A DNA stretch of 27,151 bases from Bacillota bacterium (GCA_023416275.1 JAEZIB010000194.1:1-27151), one strand, 5' to 3'; shown: positions 6,422 through 15,008, counted from the first letter of the stretch. The notes: generated from the sequence alone by a model not told the origin. A program made the numbers and translations.

Positions 6422-9400
6422 ATGATAAGAGGTATAAAAAGATGTGGTATTAAACTGTGTTTAATTTTTTTATTTTTTCTATGTGTAAATAGTTGGTTCA
6501 CAATTAGTGCGAGTGCTTATACAAATGAGACAGTAAATTCTGAAAAAGCTACAGAAGTTAATTCTGCTATTTCAGGAGCACAACAACAAAGTACATTAAT
6601 AAACTCAAATGCAGGAAAATCATCGGTATACAGCCTTAGCTCAGCCGCAAATGGAACTTTAGGTAAGAACTTGATTATTAAAGCAAATATTGAAGATAAT
6701 TCTAGTACTAATAGTGCATGGAAGGTATTTTATGATAAAACTAAAGAAACTCCTGAATTTCATTATGGAACTGTGGAAAATTCATTAAGTATTGTGGGAC
6801 ATAATGTTAATGGTTCAGTTGTTAAAAAAGTAGGTATTAAACCCGGAAATACATATTCTTTTAGTGCACTTGTTAAAGGGCTCGATATTGCAGCATCAGG
6901 AGGGGCAAGTATTTTTATTGGGCAGTATGATAAAAATGATAAGTTAATTCCTGAAACAGATTATTTTTATATTAAGTACGGGACTTTTGAACGACAAAAA
7001 GCAAATGCAAAATTTGTTGCAAACCCGAATGCAAGCAGCGTAGAGATTAAACTTATGTTAGATGGTTCTGGGACTGTCTGGTTTGATGAAATTTCACTTA
7101 TCAATACAGGAATCATACCTGGAGCAGTCACCAAAGTAGTAGCAAACACAGAAATCAAAAAAACTACATATAAAGGTTTTAAGGTAACCTTAGATGGAAG
7201 TAAAAGTTTTGCAGTAGATGGCTCTTCTTTAACATACAACTGGTCCTTTGAATCTCAGCCAGTTGGAAGTACAAGTACTCTCAAAGATGTGGATACTGCT
7301 AATCCATATTTCATACCTGATATTGCAGGTGATTATATATTATCATTTACCGTAAAGGATAACGATGGAAACAGCGATACAAAAAAAGTAACTATCAGGG
7401 CTAAACTATTTAGCGACACTTCGGATGACGATAGTTTTAACTCAATAAATAGATTAACGCAAAAGATTTTGACGGGGTATACCTTTGAAGAGTTCATTCC
7501 ACTGTTAGATGGTTGGATTATTGTGGGTGATAACAGTAAAAAGCAAATAATTATCCTGAATACTTTAACAGGAGAAGTAGCAAAATCATACCAGCTTCAA
7601 GAAACACCGGACAGAATTGATTTCGATTTTGACAAAGGTATTATAGTTGCTACTCAATCCACTACAAATAATATAGCTAAGATAGATGTATATTCAGACA
7701 ATGTTAGCTATATAACTGCAGCATCTAATACTATAATTGGTGGAAATAGTGATATAGCAATAGGAAAGGATAATGTTGTTTTCTTCTTACGTAATAAGTG
7801 GACAGATTCATGGATTGGCATATTAGATATTTCACAAAATATAGAGATTAGTCATAAGAATATGGATTTTAATGAAGTAATAAATGCACACTATATTGCG
7901 TTTAATCAAGTTAATAATGAACTTATAATTGGTGATGGTGAATGTTCACCTTGTTCATTGCAAAGATATAAATATGATGACAAAAATCATAGCTTTAGAA
8001 TTGTCCAAGATATAGGGGAATTGGGTCCAAGTGGTAAAGATCTTGTTATATCAAACGATGGTAAACACATAGCTTTTTGTTGCGGTGCGCAAACAATATT
8101 TGATATTAACTGTAGTGATATATCAAAGAATTTTGGGGAGTGGGACTCTGATGATAGTTCAGTATCTGCTGTTTTCAGCTATGATAGCAAATATCTTCTG
8201 GCAGCAAATTCATCAGATATTAGATTATTTAGTGTAGATAATCATACTTTAATAAAAAAAGTTGGTCCTAGACTTTGGTTGGACGTAGATAAGATAGGTA
8301 TTTCCAGAGGGGGCAGGGTTGGATACGCATATACAGAGCATGAGGAATTATACATTTTTAGAATAGATGATTCATCTTTATTAAATATTGATAGCATCTC
8401 AACAGATAAGGAAACCCCTCAGCTTGAAAGCACTAATATTAGTGTTACGGCAAATACAAGTGGAGGAACAAATGCTAAATTCTATCATTTCATCGTGTAT
8501 GATGGAAACAACTGGGCATTACAGCAAGCATATTCTACTAGCAATACTTTTAACTGGAAACCTGAAGTGGCTGGTGAGTATTATCTAGTAGTAGAAGCAA
8601 AAGATGCAGATTCACTTAATGATTATGATGCGTACAATACTATCAGATATAATATAACCAAAGAACCGGCTTCAATAACTATATCTGGTCCTAGCAATTG
8701 TACAATTACTCCAGGAGCACGCATAACGTTAAAATATTCAGCTACTGTGGAAGATAACGAAGGTAATATTGTACCAAAACAAAAAGTCAGCTGGTCTATA
8801 GATGGTCAGGTTGCTGGAGTGCTAATAGATGATAGTACTGGAGTTGTTACGGTAGATAGTACGGCTCAGACTGGTTCTTTTGTAATAATAGCTAAGGTTG
8901 GAGAGGTTTCAAATACTATACCTGTAACAATAGCTGCTGTTACAGGTATAGAAATAAGCGGAGCAGAGAAAATTGAAATACCATTAATCGGTATTGCAAC
9001 ATCACAATATACTGCTGTTGTAAAAGATCAGGATGGTAAGCCAATGCTTGAAGAGTTAGTTGATTGGGCTGTTTACGATAGTGAACATAAACCTATAAGT
9101 GGATTAAGCATAAGCAATACTGGATTAATAAAAGTCATCAGTGCAACTGTGCCAAATAAATACATTATTGAAGCTAGGTCAAAGACAAATACTTCAGCTT
9201 ATAATACTAAAACTATTTTGTTAACAGCTCCTCCATCACCGCTATTGACTGGTTTCACTTGGACACAGGGAAATACTACAGGAACAACTAAAGCAACAGT
9301 AGTTCCAGCAGGAACATTAAAATACATAGTTGGTGCTGCAGGGTCACAGGTGAAGCCAAATGTAGGTGATGCGGCTACGGCATATATAAATACTCTTTCA

Positions 9401-10570
9401 GTAAATGCTGATATTGAAGTAACTGCTGAGCAGCATATATATATAGTAAGAACCGCCAATGAAGGAACTATAACTGGTTGGGCAGATGTAGCTGTAAATG
9501 CGGCGAATATCAAGCCGTTACAAACACCAGCACCTAAATTGACTGGTTTTACATGGGAGCAGGGAGGTAAAATAGGAACAACTAAGGCAACAGCATTACC
9601 AACAGGGACGTTAAAATATATAGTTGGGGCTGCAGGTTCTCAGGCACAACCAAATGTAGGTGATGCGGCTGCAGCATATACAAATACCCTTTCAGCAAAT
9701 TCTGATATCGCAGTAACTGCTGAACAGCATATATTTATAGTAGAAACTGGCAAGGAAGGAACTATAATTGGTTGGGCAGATATAGTTGTAAATACAACTA
9801 ATATCAAGCCGGTCCCAACACCAGCACCTATTTTAACAGGTTTCACTTGGGCACGAGGAAGTAAAATAGGAACAACTAAAGCAATAGTAGTTCCAGAAGG
9901 TACATTAAAATATATAGTTGGTGCTGCAGGGTCACGGGTACAACCAAAAGTAGGTGATGTTGCAACAGCTTATATAAAAACACTTACAGTTAATGCAGAT
10001 ATTACGGTATCTGCAGGACAACATATATTTGTAGTTAGAACGGATAGTGATGGTACTATAACAAGTTGGGCAGATGTAGTTGTAAATACTGCTAATATCA
10101 CAACAGCAGCACCTAGATTGATTGGTTTCACTTGGGCACAGGGAAGCACTATAGGAACAACTAAAGCAACAGCAGTTCCAGAAGGAACATTAAAATATAT
10201 AGTTGGTGATGCTGGTTCTCAGCTACGACCAAATGTAGGAGATGCGGCTACAGCATATACAAATATTCTTACAGCTAATTCAGATATAGCAATATCACCA
10301 GGACAGCATATATTTGTATGTGGTGTAGGCAATGATGGAAGTATAACAAGCTGGGTAGATGTAGCATTAAGTGGGGCAGATATCTATTTAATACGCACAA
10401 AAGGTGACGTTAATGATGATAGTGTTGTTGATGCACTGGATTTTGCATTATTGAAGATGTATCTGCTTGGACAAACAGCAAATATTAATAAGATAAACTC
10501 AGACATAGATTTAGATGGTGAAATTGATGCAATTGATTTTGCATTGCTCAAAATGCAACTTCTAAATTAG
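6422..10570 (+). CDS. Secreted multidomain dockerin-containing (cellulosomal) protein with beta-propeller-like core and four C-terminal repeats
   Basis: A 1382-aa protein. Residues 1-32 form a signal peptide (basic start, hydrophobic LIFLFFLCVN, probable cleavage after ASA). Residues 80-227 resemble a carbohydrate-binding-type beta-sandwich (ends VWFDEISLIN). Residues 240-326 are PKD/Ig-like (LDGSKSF, YNWSF, YILSFTVKDNDGN). Residues 340-660 have WD40/lactonase-like propeller repeats. Residues 660-748 are a further Ig-like domain (WKPEVAGEYYLVVEAKDADS). Residues 749-935 are two bacterial Ig-like (Big) domains. Residues 942-1325 hold four ~98-aa repeats. Residues 1327-1382 are a type I dockerin with two F-hand segments, GDVNDDSVVDALDFALLK and DIDLDGEIDAIDFALLK. 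The dockerin should dock the protein to a scaffoldin cohesin outside the cell. No catalytic domain is evident, so a binding or structural cellulosome subunit is likeliest. Single-gene transcription unit with its own promoter and terminator. Confidence 0.88.
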   Translation: MIRGIKRCGIKLCLIFLFFLCVNSWFTISASAYTNETVNSEKATEVNSAISGAQQQSTLINSNAGKSSVYSLSSAANGTLGKNLIIKANIEDNSSTNSAWKVFYDKTKETPEFHYGTVENSLSIVGHNVNGSVVKKVGIKPGNTYSFSALVKGLDIAASGGASIFIGQYDKNDKLIPETDYFYIKYGTFERQKANAKFVANPNASSVEIKLMLDGSGTVWFDEISLINTGIIPGAVTKVVANTEIKKTTYKGFKVTLDGSKSFAVDGSSLTYNWSFESQPVGSTSTLKDVDTANPYFIPDIAGDYILSFTVKDNDGNSDTKKVTIRAKLFSDTSDDDSFNSINRLTQKILTGYTFEEFIPLLDGWIIVGDNSKKQIIILNTLTGEVAKSYQLQETPDRIDFDFDKGIIVATQSTTNNIAKIDVYSDNVSYITAASNTIIGGNSDIAIGKDNVVFFLRNKWTDSWIGILDISQNIEISHKNMDFNEVINAHYIAFNQVNNELIIGDGECSPCSLQRYKYDDKNHSFRIVQDIGELGPSGKDLVISNDGKHIAFCCGAQTIFDINCSDISKNFGEWDSDDSSVSAVFSYDSKYLLAANSSDIRLFSVDNHTLIKKVGPRLWLDVDKIGISRGGRVGYAYTEHEELYIFRIDDSSLLNIDSISTDKETPQLESTNISVTANTSGGTNAKFYHFIVYDGNNWALQQAYSTSNTFNWKPEVAGEYYLVVEAKDADSLNDYDAYNTIRYNITKEPASITISGPSNCTITPGARITLKYSATVEDNEGNIVPKQKVSWSIDGQVAGVLIDDSTGVVTVDSTAQTGSFVIIAKVGEVSNTIPVTIAAVTGIEISGAEKIEIPLIGIATSQYTAVVKDQDGKPMLEELVDWAVYDSEHKPISGLSISNTGLIKVISATVPNKYIIEARSKTNTSAYNTKTILLTAPPSPLLTGFTWTQGNTTGTTKATVVPAGTLKYIVGAAGSQVKPNVGDAATAYINTLSVNADIEVTAEQHIYIVRTANEGTITGWADVAVNAANIKPLQTPAPKLTGFTWEQGGKIGTTKATALPTGTLKYIVGAAGSQAQPNVGDAAAAYTNTLSANSDIAVTAEQHIFIVETGKEGTIIGWADIVVNTTNIKPVPTPAPILTGFTWARGSKIGTTKAIVVPEGTLKYIVGAAGSRVQPKVGDVATAYIKTLTVNADITVSAGQHIFVVRTDSDGTITSWADVVVNTANITTAAPRLIGFTWAQGSTIGTTKATAVPEGTLKYIVGDAGSQLRPNVGDAATAYTNILTANSDIAISPGQHIFVCGVGNDGSITSWVDVALSGADIYLIRTKGDVNDDSVVDALDFALLKMYLLGQTANINKINSDIDLDGEIDAIDFALLKMQLLN
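9245..10399 (+). repeat. Four tandem ~294-bp repeats in the dockerin gene
   Basis: Copies start at 9245, 9539, 9833 and 10118 (periods 294, 294 and 285 bases), each beginning L-T/I-G-F-T-W and containing GTTKA, GTLKYIVG, AGS and a closing W-A/V-D-V/I segment. The reading frame is kept throughout. Nucleotide identity between copies is high, so recent duplication or gene conversion is likely, and copy number may vary between strains. Confidence 0.85.
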
Positions 10571-10629
10571 TGTTAACTTATGTGATAAAGACATGTATGA
10601 AAGTAGTTAAAAGTAATAAAGATAAGTAG

Positions 10630-10678
10630 TATCCAAATCTATTTACTGTAATAAAGTAAATAGATTTGGATATTTTTT
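10630..10678 (+). terminator. Strong intrinsic terminator of the dockerin gene
   Basis: An 18-bp perfect stem (10630-10647 with 10655-10672), loop of seven bases, followed by TTTTTT at 10673-10678. It begins 60 bases after the stop codon. Confidence 0.9.
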
Positions 10679-10768
10679 GTAATAACGACATAAGTTGATT
10701 GAGAAAAATAAAAGGTTAAAGTTGGGTAGATGATTGGTATAAAAAAGTACTTGAGCTTAACTAGATTG

Positions 10769-10846
10769 TCTACATAGCTACTTCCATTTCCAGCATGTGA
10801 ATTTTTGAGGGTAATATAATCGTTTTTCAGTAGACCTTCTTATATT
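10769..10846. repeat. Repeat R1, copy 3
   Basis: The most diverged of the four copies (TAGCTAC for TAACCAC, CAGCATG for CAATATC, ATAATCG for ATCGGAG), yet the reverse-strand frame stays open and the end boxes GTCTAC / GTAGAC are fully complementary. Same orientation as the others. Confidence 0.8.
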
Positions 10847-10869
10847 GTAATCCTTGTAAGGCTAGACAC

Positions 10870-10944
10870 GAGCCGCTTTCATGAAAAAACGGTTAGAAAA
10901 TCAAATCAGATAAAAGAATTAAATTAAGTTAAATTTGATTTAAT
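10870..10944. repeat. Segment E, copy 2
   Basis: Begins GAGCCGCTTTCATGAAAA and continues almost identically to 6067-6141. The stem persists in shortened form (ATTAAATTAA with TTGATTTAAT, one G-T pair). Confidence 0.7.
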
Positions 10945-10951
10945 ATATTTT

Positions 10952-11014
10952 CAATCTAATATTCATAAAATGATTAATAAAAAGGCTTCCTGAATGAATA
11001 AGGAAGCCTTTCTG
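10952..11014 (+). terminator. Terminator-like hairpin, probable diverged R2 copy D
   Basis: AAAGGCTTCCT (10981-10991) pairs perfectly with AGGAAGCCTTT (11001-11011) around a nine-base loop. The preceding TAATATTC and the GCTTCC of the arm recall the R2 leader and hairpin, and the position directly behind segment E is the same as R2 copy C behind E copy 1. The hairpin itself is certain; calling it R2 is inference. Confidence 0.6.
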
Positions 11015-11017
11015 CTG

Positions 11018-11125
11018 GTGAGCCCAGCATGGGTGCTTTCTCGTCGGTGAAAGTCTGAAAACAGGTTAATAACTAGTGTTACGAGGTTCTTTGAATAAAA
11101 CCTTAAACTGAAAGTTAAATAAAGA
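11018..11125 (+). mobile_element. Probable truncated group IIC intron (5' domain I fragment)
   Basis: GTGAGCCCAGCATGGGTGC at 11018-11036 closely matches the 5' end of bacterial group IIC introns (the Oceanobacillus iheyensis intron begins GUGUGCCCGGCAUGGGUGC, from memory). GGTGAAAGTCTGAA at 11046-11059 matches the following GGUGAGAGUCCCGAA block. It lies seven bases behind a perfect terminator stem, the insertion site preferred by this class. There is no reverse transcriptase frame and no domain V (GAGCCG...GTACGGTTC type) before the next gene, so it would be a dead remnant. The right-hand limit is uncertain. Confidence 0.55.
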
Positions 11126-11151
11126 AAAGAGCGTTGTTGATAGTTCATGAA

Positions 11152-11215
11152 AACCAAAATATAACGAGGCAAGAAAATGTCCCCCACTTCTATAGTGGCG
11201 GGTACCATTTTGGTT
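11152..11215. other. Nested stem-loop of unknown origin
   Basis: AACCAAAAT (11152-11160) is the perfect complement of ATTTTGGTT (11207-11215). Inside lies CCACT (11184-11188) against AGTGG (11194-11198), extended by CC/GG pairs. It may be part of the decayed intron, the end hairpin of another mobile element, or a leader RNA of the next operon. Confidence 0.4.
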
Positions 11216-11233
11216 ATAAAAATTGTGTAGATA

Positions 11234-11265
11234 TTGACCTTATGCAGCCTATGTGAGAATATTAT
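11234..11265 (+). promoter_or_regulatory. Possible promoter of the DUF4132-MoxR operon
   Basis: TTGACC (11234-11239) is a five-of-six match to a -35 box. The best -10 match, TATTAT at 11260-11265, gives a 20-base spacer, longer than ideal. It is the only reasonable candidate between the intron fragment and the leader ORF. Confidence 0.3.
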
Positions 11266-11328
11266 TATTATATTACAACTTGAGGAGATTAAGTTTACAA
11301 GAAAATGTACAAAGGAGGTGACGAGTCC

Positions 11329-11388
11329 ATGCCAATTCTTTTAGGGTGTTTTGTGCTACATGTGGAGCATGGACATATATATGGCTAA
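11329..11388 (+). CDS. 19-codon leader ORF overlapping the DUF4132 start
   Basis: AAAGGAGGTGA at 11311-11321, almost a complete anti-Shine-Dalgarno complement, stands seven bases before ATG 11329. The frame encodes MPILLGCFVLHVEHGHIYG and stops at TAA 11386-11388, so the stop overlaps the reading of ATG 11381, the probable start of the large gene in another frame. The strongest ribosome site of the region therefore serves a tiny peptide, and the long gene has only a weak GGAG (11363-11366). Translational coupling through stop-start overlap is the likely reason. Alternatives are a frameshift near the 5' end of the large gene or a sequencing error. Confidence 0.55.
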   Translation: MPILLGCFVLHVEHGHIYG

Positions 11389-14300
11389 TGAAAATATAGT
11401 GCTGATACCTAAATTGGCAGATTGCTTGTCTGGGTTAGGAGTAAATAATTTGCTTTCAGATCAATACATAAAGTACTTTAAGGGTGAAATAGCAGACCTG
11501 AATCCGTTGGATAAAACCAAGAGAATTGTTTTGAACTCTCTCGCCTATGATATCCAGAATAAAATAAGGAATACTTTTCAGATTATGAAAGACTCAGAAG
11601 ATAAGTATTATGAGCGGTTCCTGAATATAATGCTTGACCTTGGAGGTGTATCCTTTTTTGATACATTATCATATGCCTTCCGTGGCTTCAACAGGACCGG
11701 TATTAATGAACTTTTGAGTTATAACATTCAAAAGCCTATTGTAATCTGTTGGATGATTGAGAATTCAGTAAATAGAGAATTCACCATCAAAACGTTTATT
11801 ATTGATAAGATTGAAATGTTATATGAAAATGAAAGTGGTCTATTGTCAGAAGTGTACCAAGAATGTAGCATAAATGCAAAACTGTATCTTTCAGCATTGT
11901 TAGTGAGGTTTGATAAAAGAAATAGCAAGAAGACACTGGAATGGATTGAAAATGTAACAAAAAATAGTCTCGGTGATCTGTTTAGTAAAAAGATACCTGC
12001 AGATGGATTGGAGCAAATTAACAAGTACATTAACGGTGGCCTTTTCATAAATGACAACATGATCCCTAATATAGCCAAAGTTGTTGATTTTAAGTTTGTA
12101 AACAGTTATATTCTGCAGCTATTATTAGGTGTATCATATATAATTATAAATGAGTCAAATTTGGCAAGACGTTTCATAAAATTGATGGTAATGCTGGATT
12201 ACCAAAAAAGTTTTAATGCAATATATTTAGCTATAAAGAATGACACCTATAATGAACCGGATAAAATGAAAACTATGGGTTTGTCTGAAGCTACAGAGGT
12301 AATGGGTATTCCTAGAGAACTGTATATTGCATGGCTCGGAAGCTGGTCGGCTGAAAATTTAGGTCACTTTGATACGATGATACGTGAAGAGCTTAATAAA
12401 AACAGGAGAGCCTTTGACAAGGCAGTTAATCTGAATGCAAGCTGGGGAGCTACATATTTAAATAGATTTTTATGGGAGCAGAATGAAAATCTAGAGAGCT
12501 ATTCAGATGTTGAAAGTACTTACGTTCAAGCCTATCAAAAATTCTTTAATGATTTAAGTATTCCAAAGAATATTAATGATTCCTTTATTGACTTTTTGTT
12601 TGGTAGAAAGGAACTTTCAGAAATAAAAGAAAGTGCAAAAAAAGTACTGGGGAAACAAACAATATATTCGTATAATAGCAGTGACTTTTTTAAACGAATC
12701 TCTTGGACTAAAAATGTATCTTCGTTATATAACAGAAGTATCTGTCTTTTTGTCTACAGCAGAAGCAATTATATTCTGGAAAACATAGCACATGATGTTT
12801 TTAAAAAAAATAATCCTGAAGAATTCACAAAGTTAATAAAACTTATTGAAAGCTCGGGCGCAGGTAAAGATGGTATAGTACCTTTATTAGCTGAATATGC
12901 TTGCGGACAGTACTACAATAAGGGAAAAGAAGCTGCAAGGACATACATATCTGATGAGATAAAGAATAATGCTGATGAAGTAATCCAGTGCATAAGTGAA
13001 TGTAGTGCTGACGGAAGAGTGTACCTGATAGAAGAATTCTTTAATGTGAATAAAGCGAGGTCTGTTAAGCTATTGATCGAATACACCAATGATACCTCTA
13101 AGGCTGTAAGAGAAAAGGTTATTGATTTGCTTGGAGGCTATAGGGCAGCATTCGATGAAGTAGAAAAGTTACTGTCTAATAAGAAGCAGACTGTCAGAGA
13201 GTGTGCTATACACATATTATCAATTTGGAATGATGAGAAATCCTTGGAATTACTTCATAAAGCCATGGAAAAAGAAAAGAGCGACAAGCTTAAGACCACC
13301 ATAGCAAATATTCTTAAAATAACCAGAGATGCAAGTGAAGAAGTACAGGGAGATATCAATATAATAGATTATTGTAAAAGAGGACTGAAGAAAACCAGGG
13401 GAGGCTCATTAGGCTGGCTTGATTTTGAAACTATTTCACCCATAAGGTTTAAAGATAGTGAGGAGGCAGCAGATACAGATTTGCTGAAATATCTGCTTCT
13501 GTCTTATGCAACTAATAATATTATTGGTACAAGCCTGGAAGCAAAAAAAGTTAGTAATTATCTTTCACAGCAGGATTTGTCAGATGTTGCCTTTGAAATA
13601 CTTAACAGGTGGATTGCAAATGGTGCTGAAGCAAAGAAAAAATGGGTAATGTCACTTGCTGCTATACATGGTGATGAAAGAGCCGTTCTGCTTTTAAAGA
13701 AAAAAATCGAAGAGTGGCCCGGAGCTTCGAGAGGGGCTATTGCTTGTGAGGCTGTTAACGCACTTGCACTTAACGGAAGTTCGCTTTCACTTATGATAAT
13801 TGATAACATTTCAAGAAAGTTCAAATTCAGACAGGTAAAGGAAGCAGCCTCGGGAGCATTTGCTTTTGCGGCTAAAGAACTGGAAGTTGATCCTGAAGAA
13901 CTGTCTGATAAAATTGTTCCTAATTTAGATTTTGATCAAAGAGGGGAGAGAAGCTTTGACTTTGGCTCTAGAAAGTTCAAAGTTGTACTGAGCCCAATCC
14001 TTGAGATAGAAGTATTTGATGAAAATGATAAGAAGCTAAAAGCCTTACCTCTACCTGGAAAAAATGATGATGAGGAAAAGGCAAAGCAAGCGGTAGAAGG
14101 GTATAAAAACCTTAAAAAACAGTTAAAATCAGTTGTGAGTATTCAGACCATCCGTCTTGAGACAGCTCTTTCCACAGATAGAAAATGGACAAAGGAGTCA
14201 TGGGTCAAGCTTTTTGTGGAAAATCCCATAATGCACAAATTTGCCATTGGACTTATTTGGGGAACGTATCAGGAGGGTGTGCTGAAGGATACTTTCAGAT

Positions 14301-14893
14301 ATATGGAGGATGGTAGTTATAATACAAAGGATGAAGATGAGTTTGACTTAGCTGATGACATGGTGATAGGCTTAGTTCACCCTATTGAGCTTGATGAAGA
14401 GGACCTGCTTAAGTGGAAAACCCAGCTTGAGGACTATGAAGTCAAGCAGCCCTTTGAGCAGATTTCCAGAAAGGTCTATAAGGTAACACCAGAAGAAGAA
14501 AAATATGTTGTCAGGTTTGGAGGCATAATCATTAATGGTCTTTCTCTGCTTGGAAAGCTGACCAAATTCGGCTGGTATAAGGGCTCGATACAGGATGCCG
14601 GCTGTTATTATAATTATTACAAAGAAGACAGTAAAATTGGTATTGGCGCAGAACTTCAGTTCAGTGGAGTTGGAGTGGGCTATGAAAATGAAGATATAAC
14701 TGTTTATGAGGTGATTTTTTACATAGCAGGCACTGTCAAGAGAGGCAGTTACATATATGATAATGTGGGAGATAACAATTTGCTCAAACCTAGTGATGTT
14801 GCTCCACGGTTTTTCAGTGAAATATTATATGATGTAGACAGGGCGACTATTTCCAAAACAGGGGTTAAAGAGGATTGGAAGAAAGACAGATAG
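11381..14893 (+). CDS. DUF4132 / HEAT-repeat protein (YehI-type)
   Basis: A soluble 1170-aa protein from ATG 11381; in-frame alternatives upstream are ATG 11360, ATG 11369 and TTG 11351, none with a proper ribosome site. Residues about 580-690 contain HEAT-like helical repeats (for example KAVREKVIDLLGGY, QTVRECAIHILSIWND), with a further helical array around 760-870. Residues about 925-1110 match DUF4132: RKWTKESWVKLFVENPIMHK, GLIWGTYQEG, FRYMEDGSYN, HPIEL, LEDYEVKQPFEQISRKVY. E. coli YehI is the best-known member, of similar length and of unknown biochemistry. It is the first large gene of an operon whose next members are a MoxR ATPase, DUF5682, VWA and SWIM proteins, so a scaffold or substrate-recruiting part of an AAA+ machine is a fair inference. 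Confidence 0.85.
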   Translation: MANENIVLIPKLADCLSGLGVNNLLSDQYIKYFKGEIADLNPLDKTKRIVLNSLAYDIQNKIRNTFQIMKDSEDKYYERFLNIMLDLGGVSFFDTLSYAFRGFNRTGINELLSYNIQKPIVICWMIENSVNREFTIKTFIIDKIEMLYENESGLLSEVYQECSINAKLYLSALLVRFDKRNSKKTLEWIENVTKNSLGDLFSKKIPADGLEQINKYINGGLFINDNMIPNIAKVVDFKFVNSYILQLLLGVSYIIINESNLARRFIKLMVMLDYQKSFNAIYLAIKNDTYNEPDKMKTMGLSEATEVMGIPRELYIAWLGSWSAENLGHFDTMIREELNKNRRAFDKAVNLNASWGATYLNRFLWEQNENLESYSDVESTYVQAYQKFFNDLSIPKNINDSFIDFLFGRKELSEIKESAKKVLGKQTIYSYNSSDFFKRISWTKNVSSLYNRSICLFVYSRSNYILENIAHDVFKKNNPEEFTKLIKLIESSGAGKDGIVPLLAEYACGQYYNKGKEAARTYISDEIKNNADEVIQCISECSADGRVYLIEEFFNVNKARSVKLLIEYTNDTSKAVREKVIDLLGGYRAAFDEVEKLLSNKKQTVRECAIHILSIWNDEKSLELLHKAMEKEKSDKLKTTIANILKITRDASEEVQGDINIIDYCKRGLKKTRGGSLGWLDFETISPIRFKDSEEAADTDLLKYLLLSYATNNIIGTSLEAKKVSNYLSQQDLSDVAFEILNRWIANGAEAKKKWVMSLAAIHGDERAVLLLKKKIEEWPGASRGAIACEAVNALALNGSSLSLMIIDNISRKFKFRQVKEAASGAFAFAAKELEVDPEELSDKIVPNLDFDQRGERSFDFGSRKFKVVLSPILEIEVFDENDKKLKALPLPGKNDDEEKAKQAVEGYKNLKKQLKSVVSIQTIRLETALSTDRKWTKESWVKLFVENPIMHKFAIGLIWGTYQEGVLKDTFRYMEDGSYNTKDEDEFDLADDMVIGLVHPIELDEEDLLKWKTQLEDYEVKQPFEQISRKVYKVTPEEEKYVVRFGGIIINGLSLLGKLTKFGWYKGSIQDAGCYYNYYKEDSKIGIGAELQFSGVGVGYENEDITVYEVIFYIAGTVKRGSYIYDNVGDNNLLKPSDVAPRFFSEILYDVDRATISKTGVKEDWKKDR

Positions 14894-14914
14894 ATAGGAG
14901 TAGGAGACAGATAG

Positions 14915-14997
14915 GAGATAAGATACAGATAGCTAGAGCGAAGGGGCATTTCAAGCATTATTATTAAGGGGCTAGATACGAGATAAGATACAGATAG
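14915..14997 (+). repeat. Duplicated 18-bp purine-rich box before the MoxR gene
   Basis: GAGATAAGATACAGATAG occurs at 14915-14932 and again, identical, at 14980-14997. The second copy runs into AGGAG (14996-15000), the ribosome site for ATG 15009. The 115-base spacer is otherwise unremarkable but strikingly purine-rich. Confidence 0.6.
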
Positions 14998-15008
14998 GAG
15001 ACAAACAT

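Larger units (their letters stand above)
10679..11328. other. Spacer with R1-E-R2 unit and intron fragment
   Basis: Between the dockerin terminator and the next ribosome site no gene is credible. The spacer holds R1 copy 3, E copy 2, an R2-like terminator hairpin, the putative group IIC intron fragment, a nested stem-loop (11152-11215) and a possible promoter near 11234. Confidence 0.6.

Noticed and set aside
9245..10399. Possible CRISPR or satellite array
   Set aside because: The period (~294 bases) is in frame and encodes a repeated protein domain; there are no short repeats with unique spacers here or elsewhere in the window.
10963..11208. Minus-strand 81-codon open frame
   Set aside because: It runs through the terminator hairpin, the intron-like sequence and a structured segment, has no ribosome site and looks like chance translation of structural RNA sequence.
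14894..15008. Separate promoter for the MoxR gene
   Set aside because: No spaced -35/-10 pair is visible in the purine-rich spacer; co-transcription with the DUF4132 gene is simpler.
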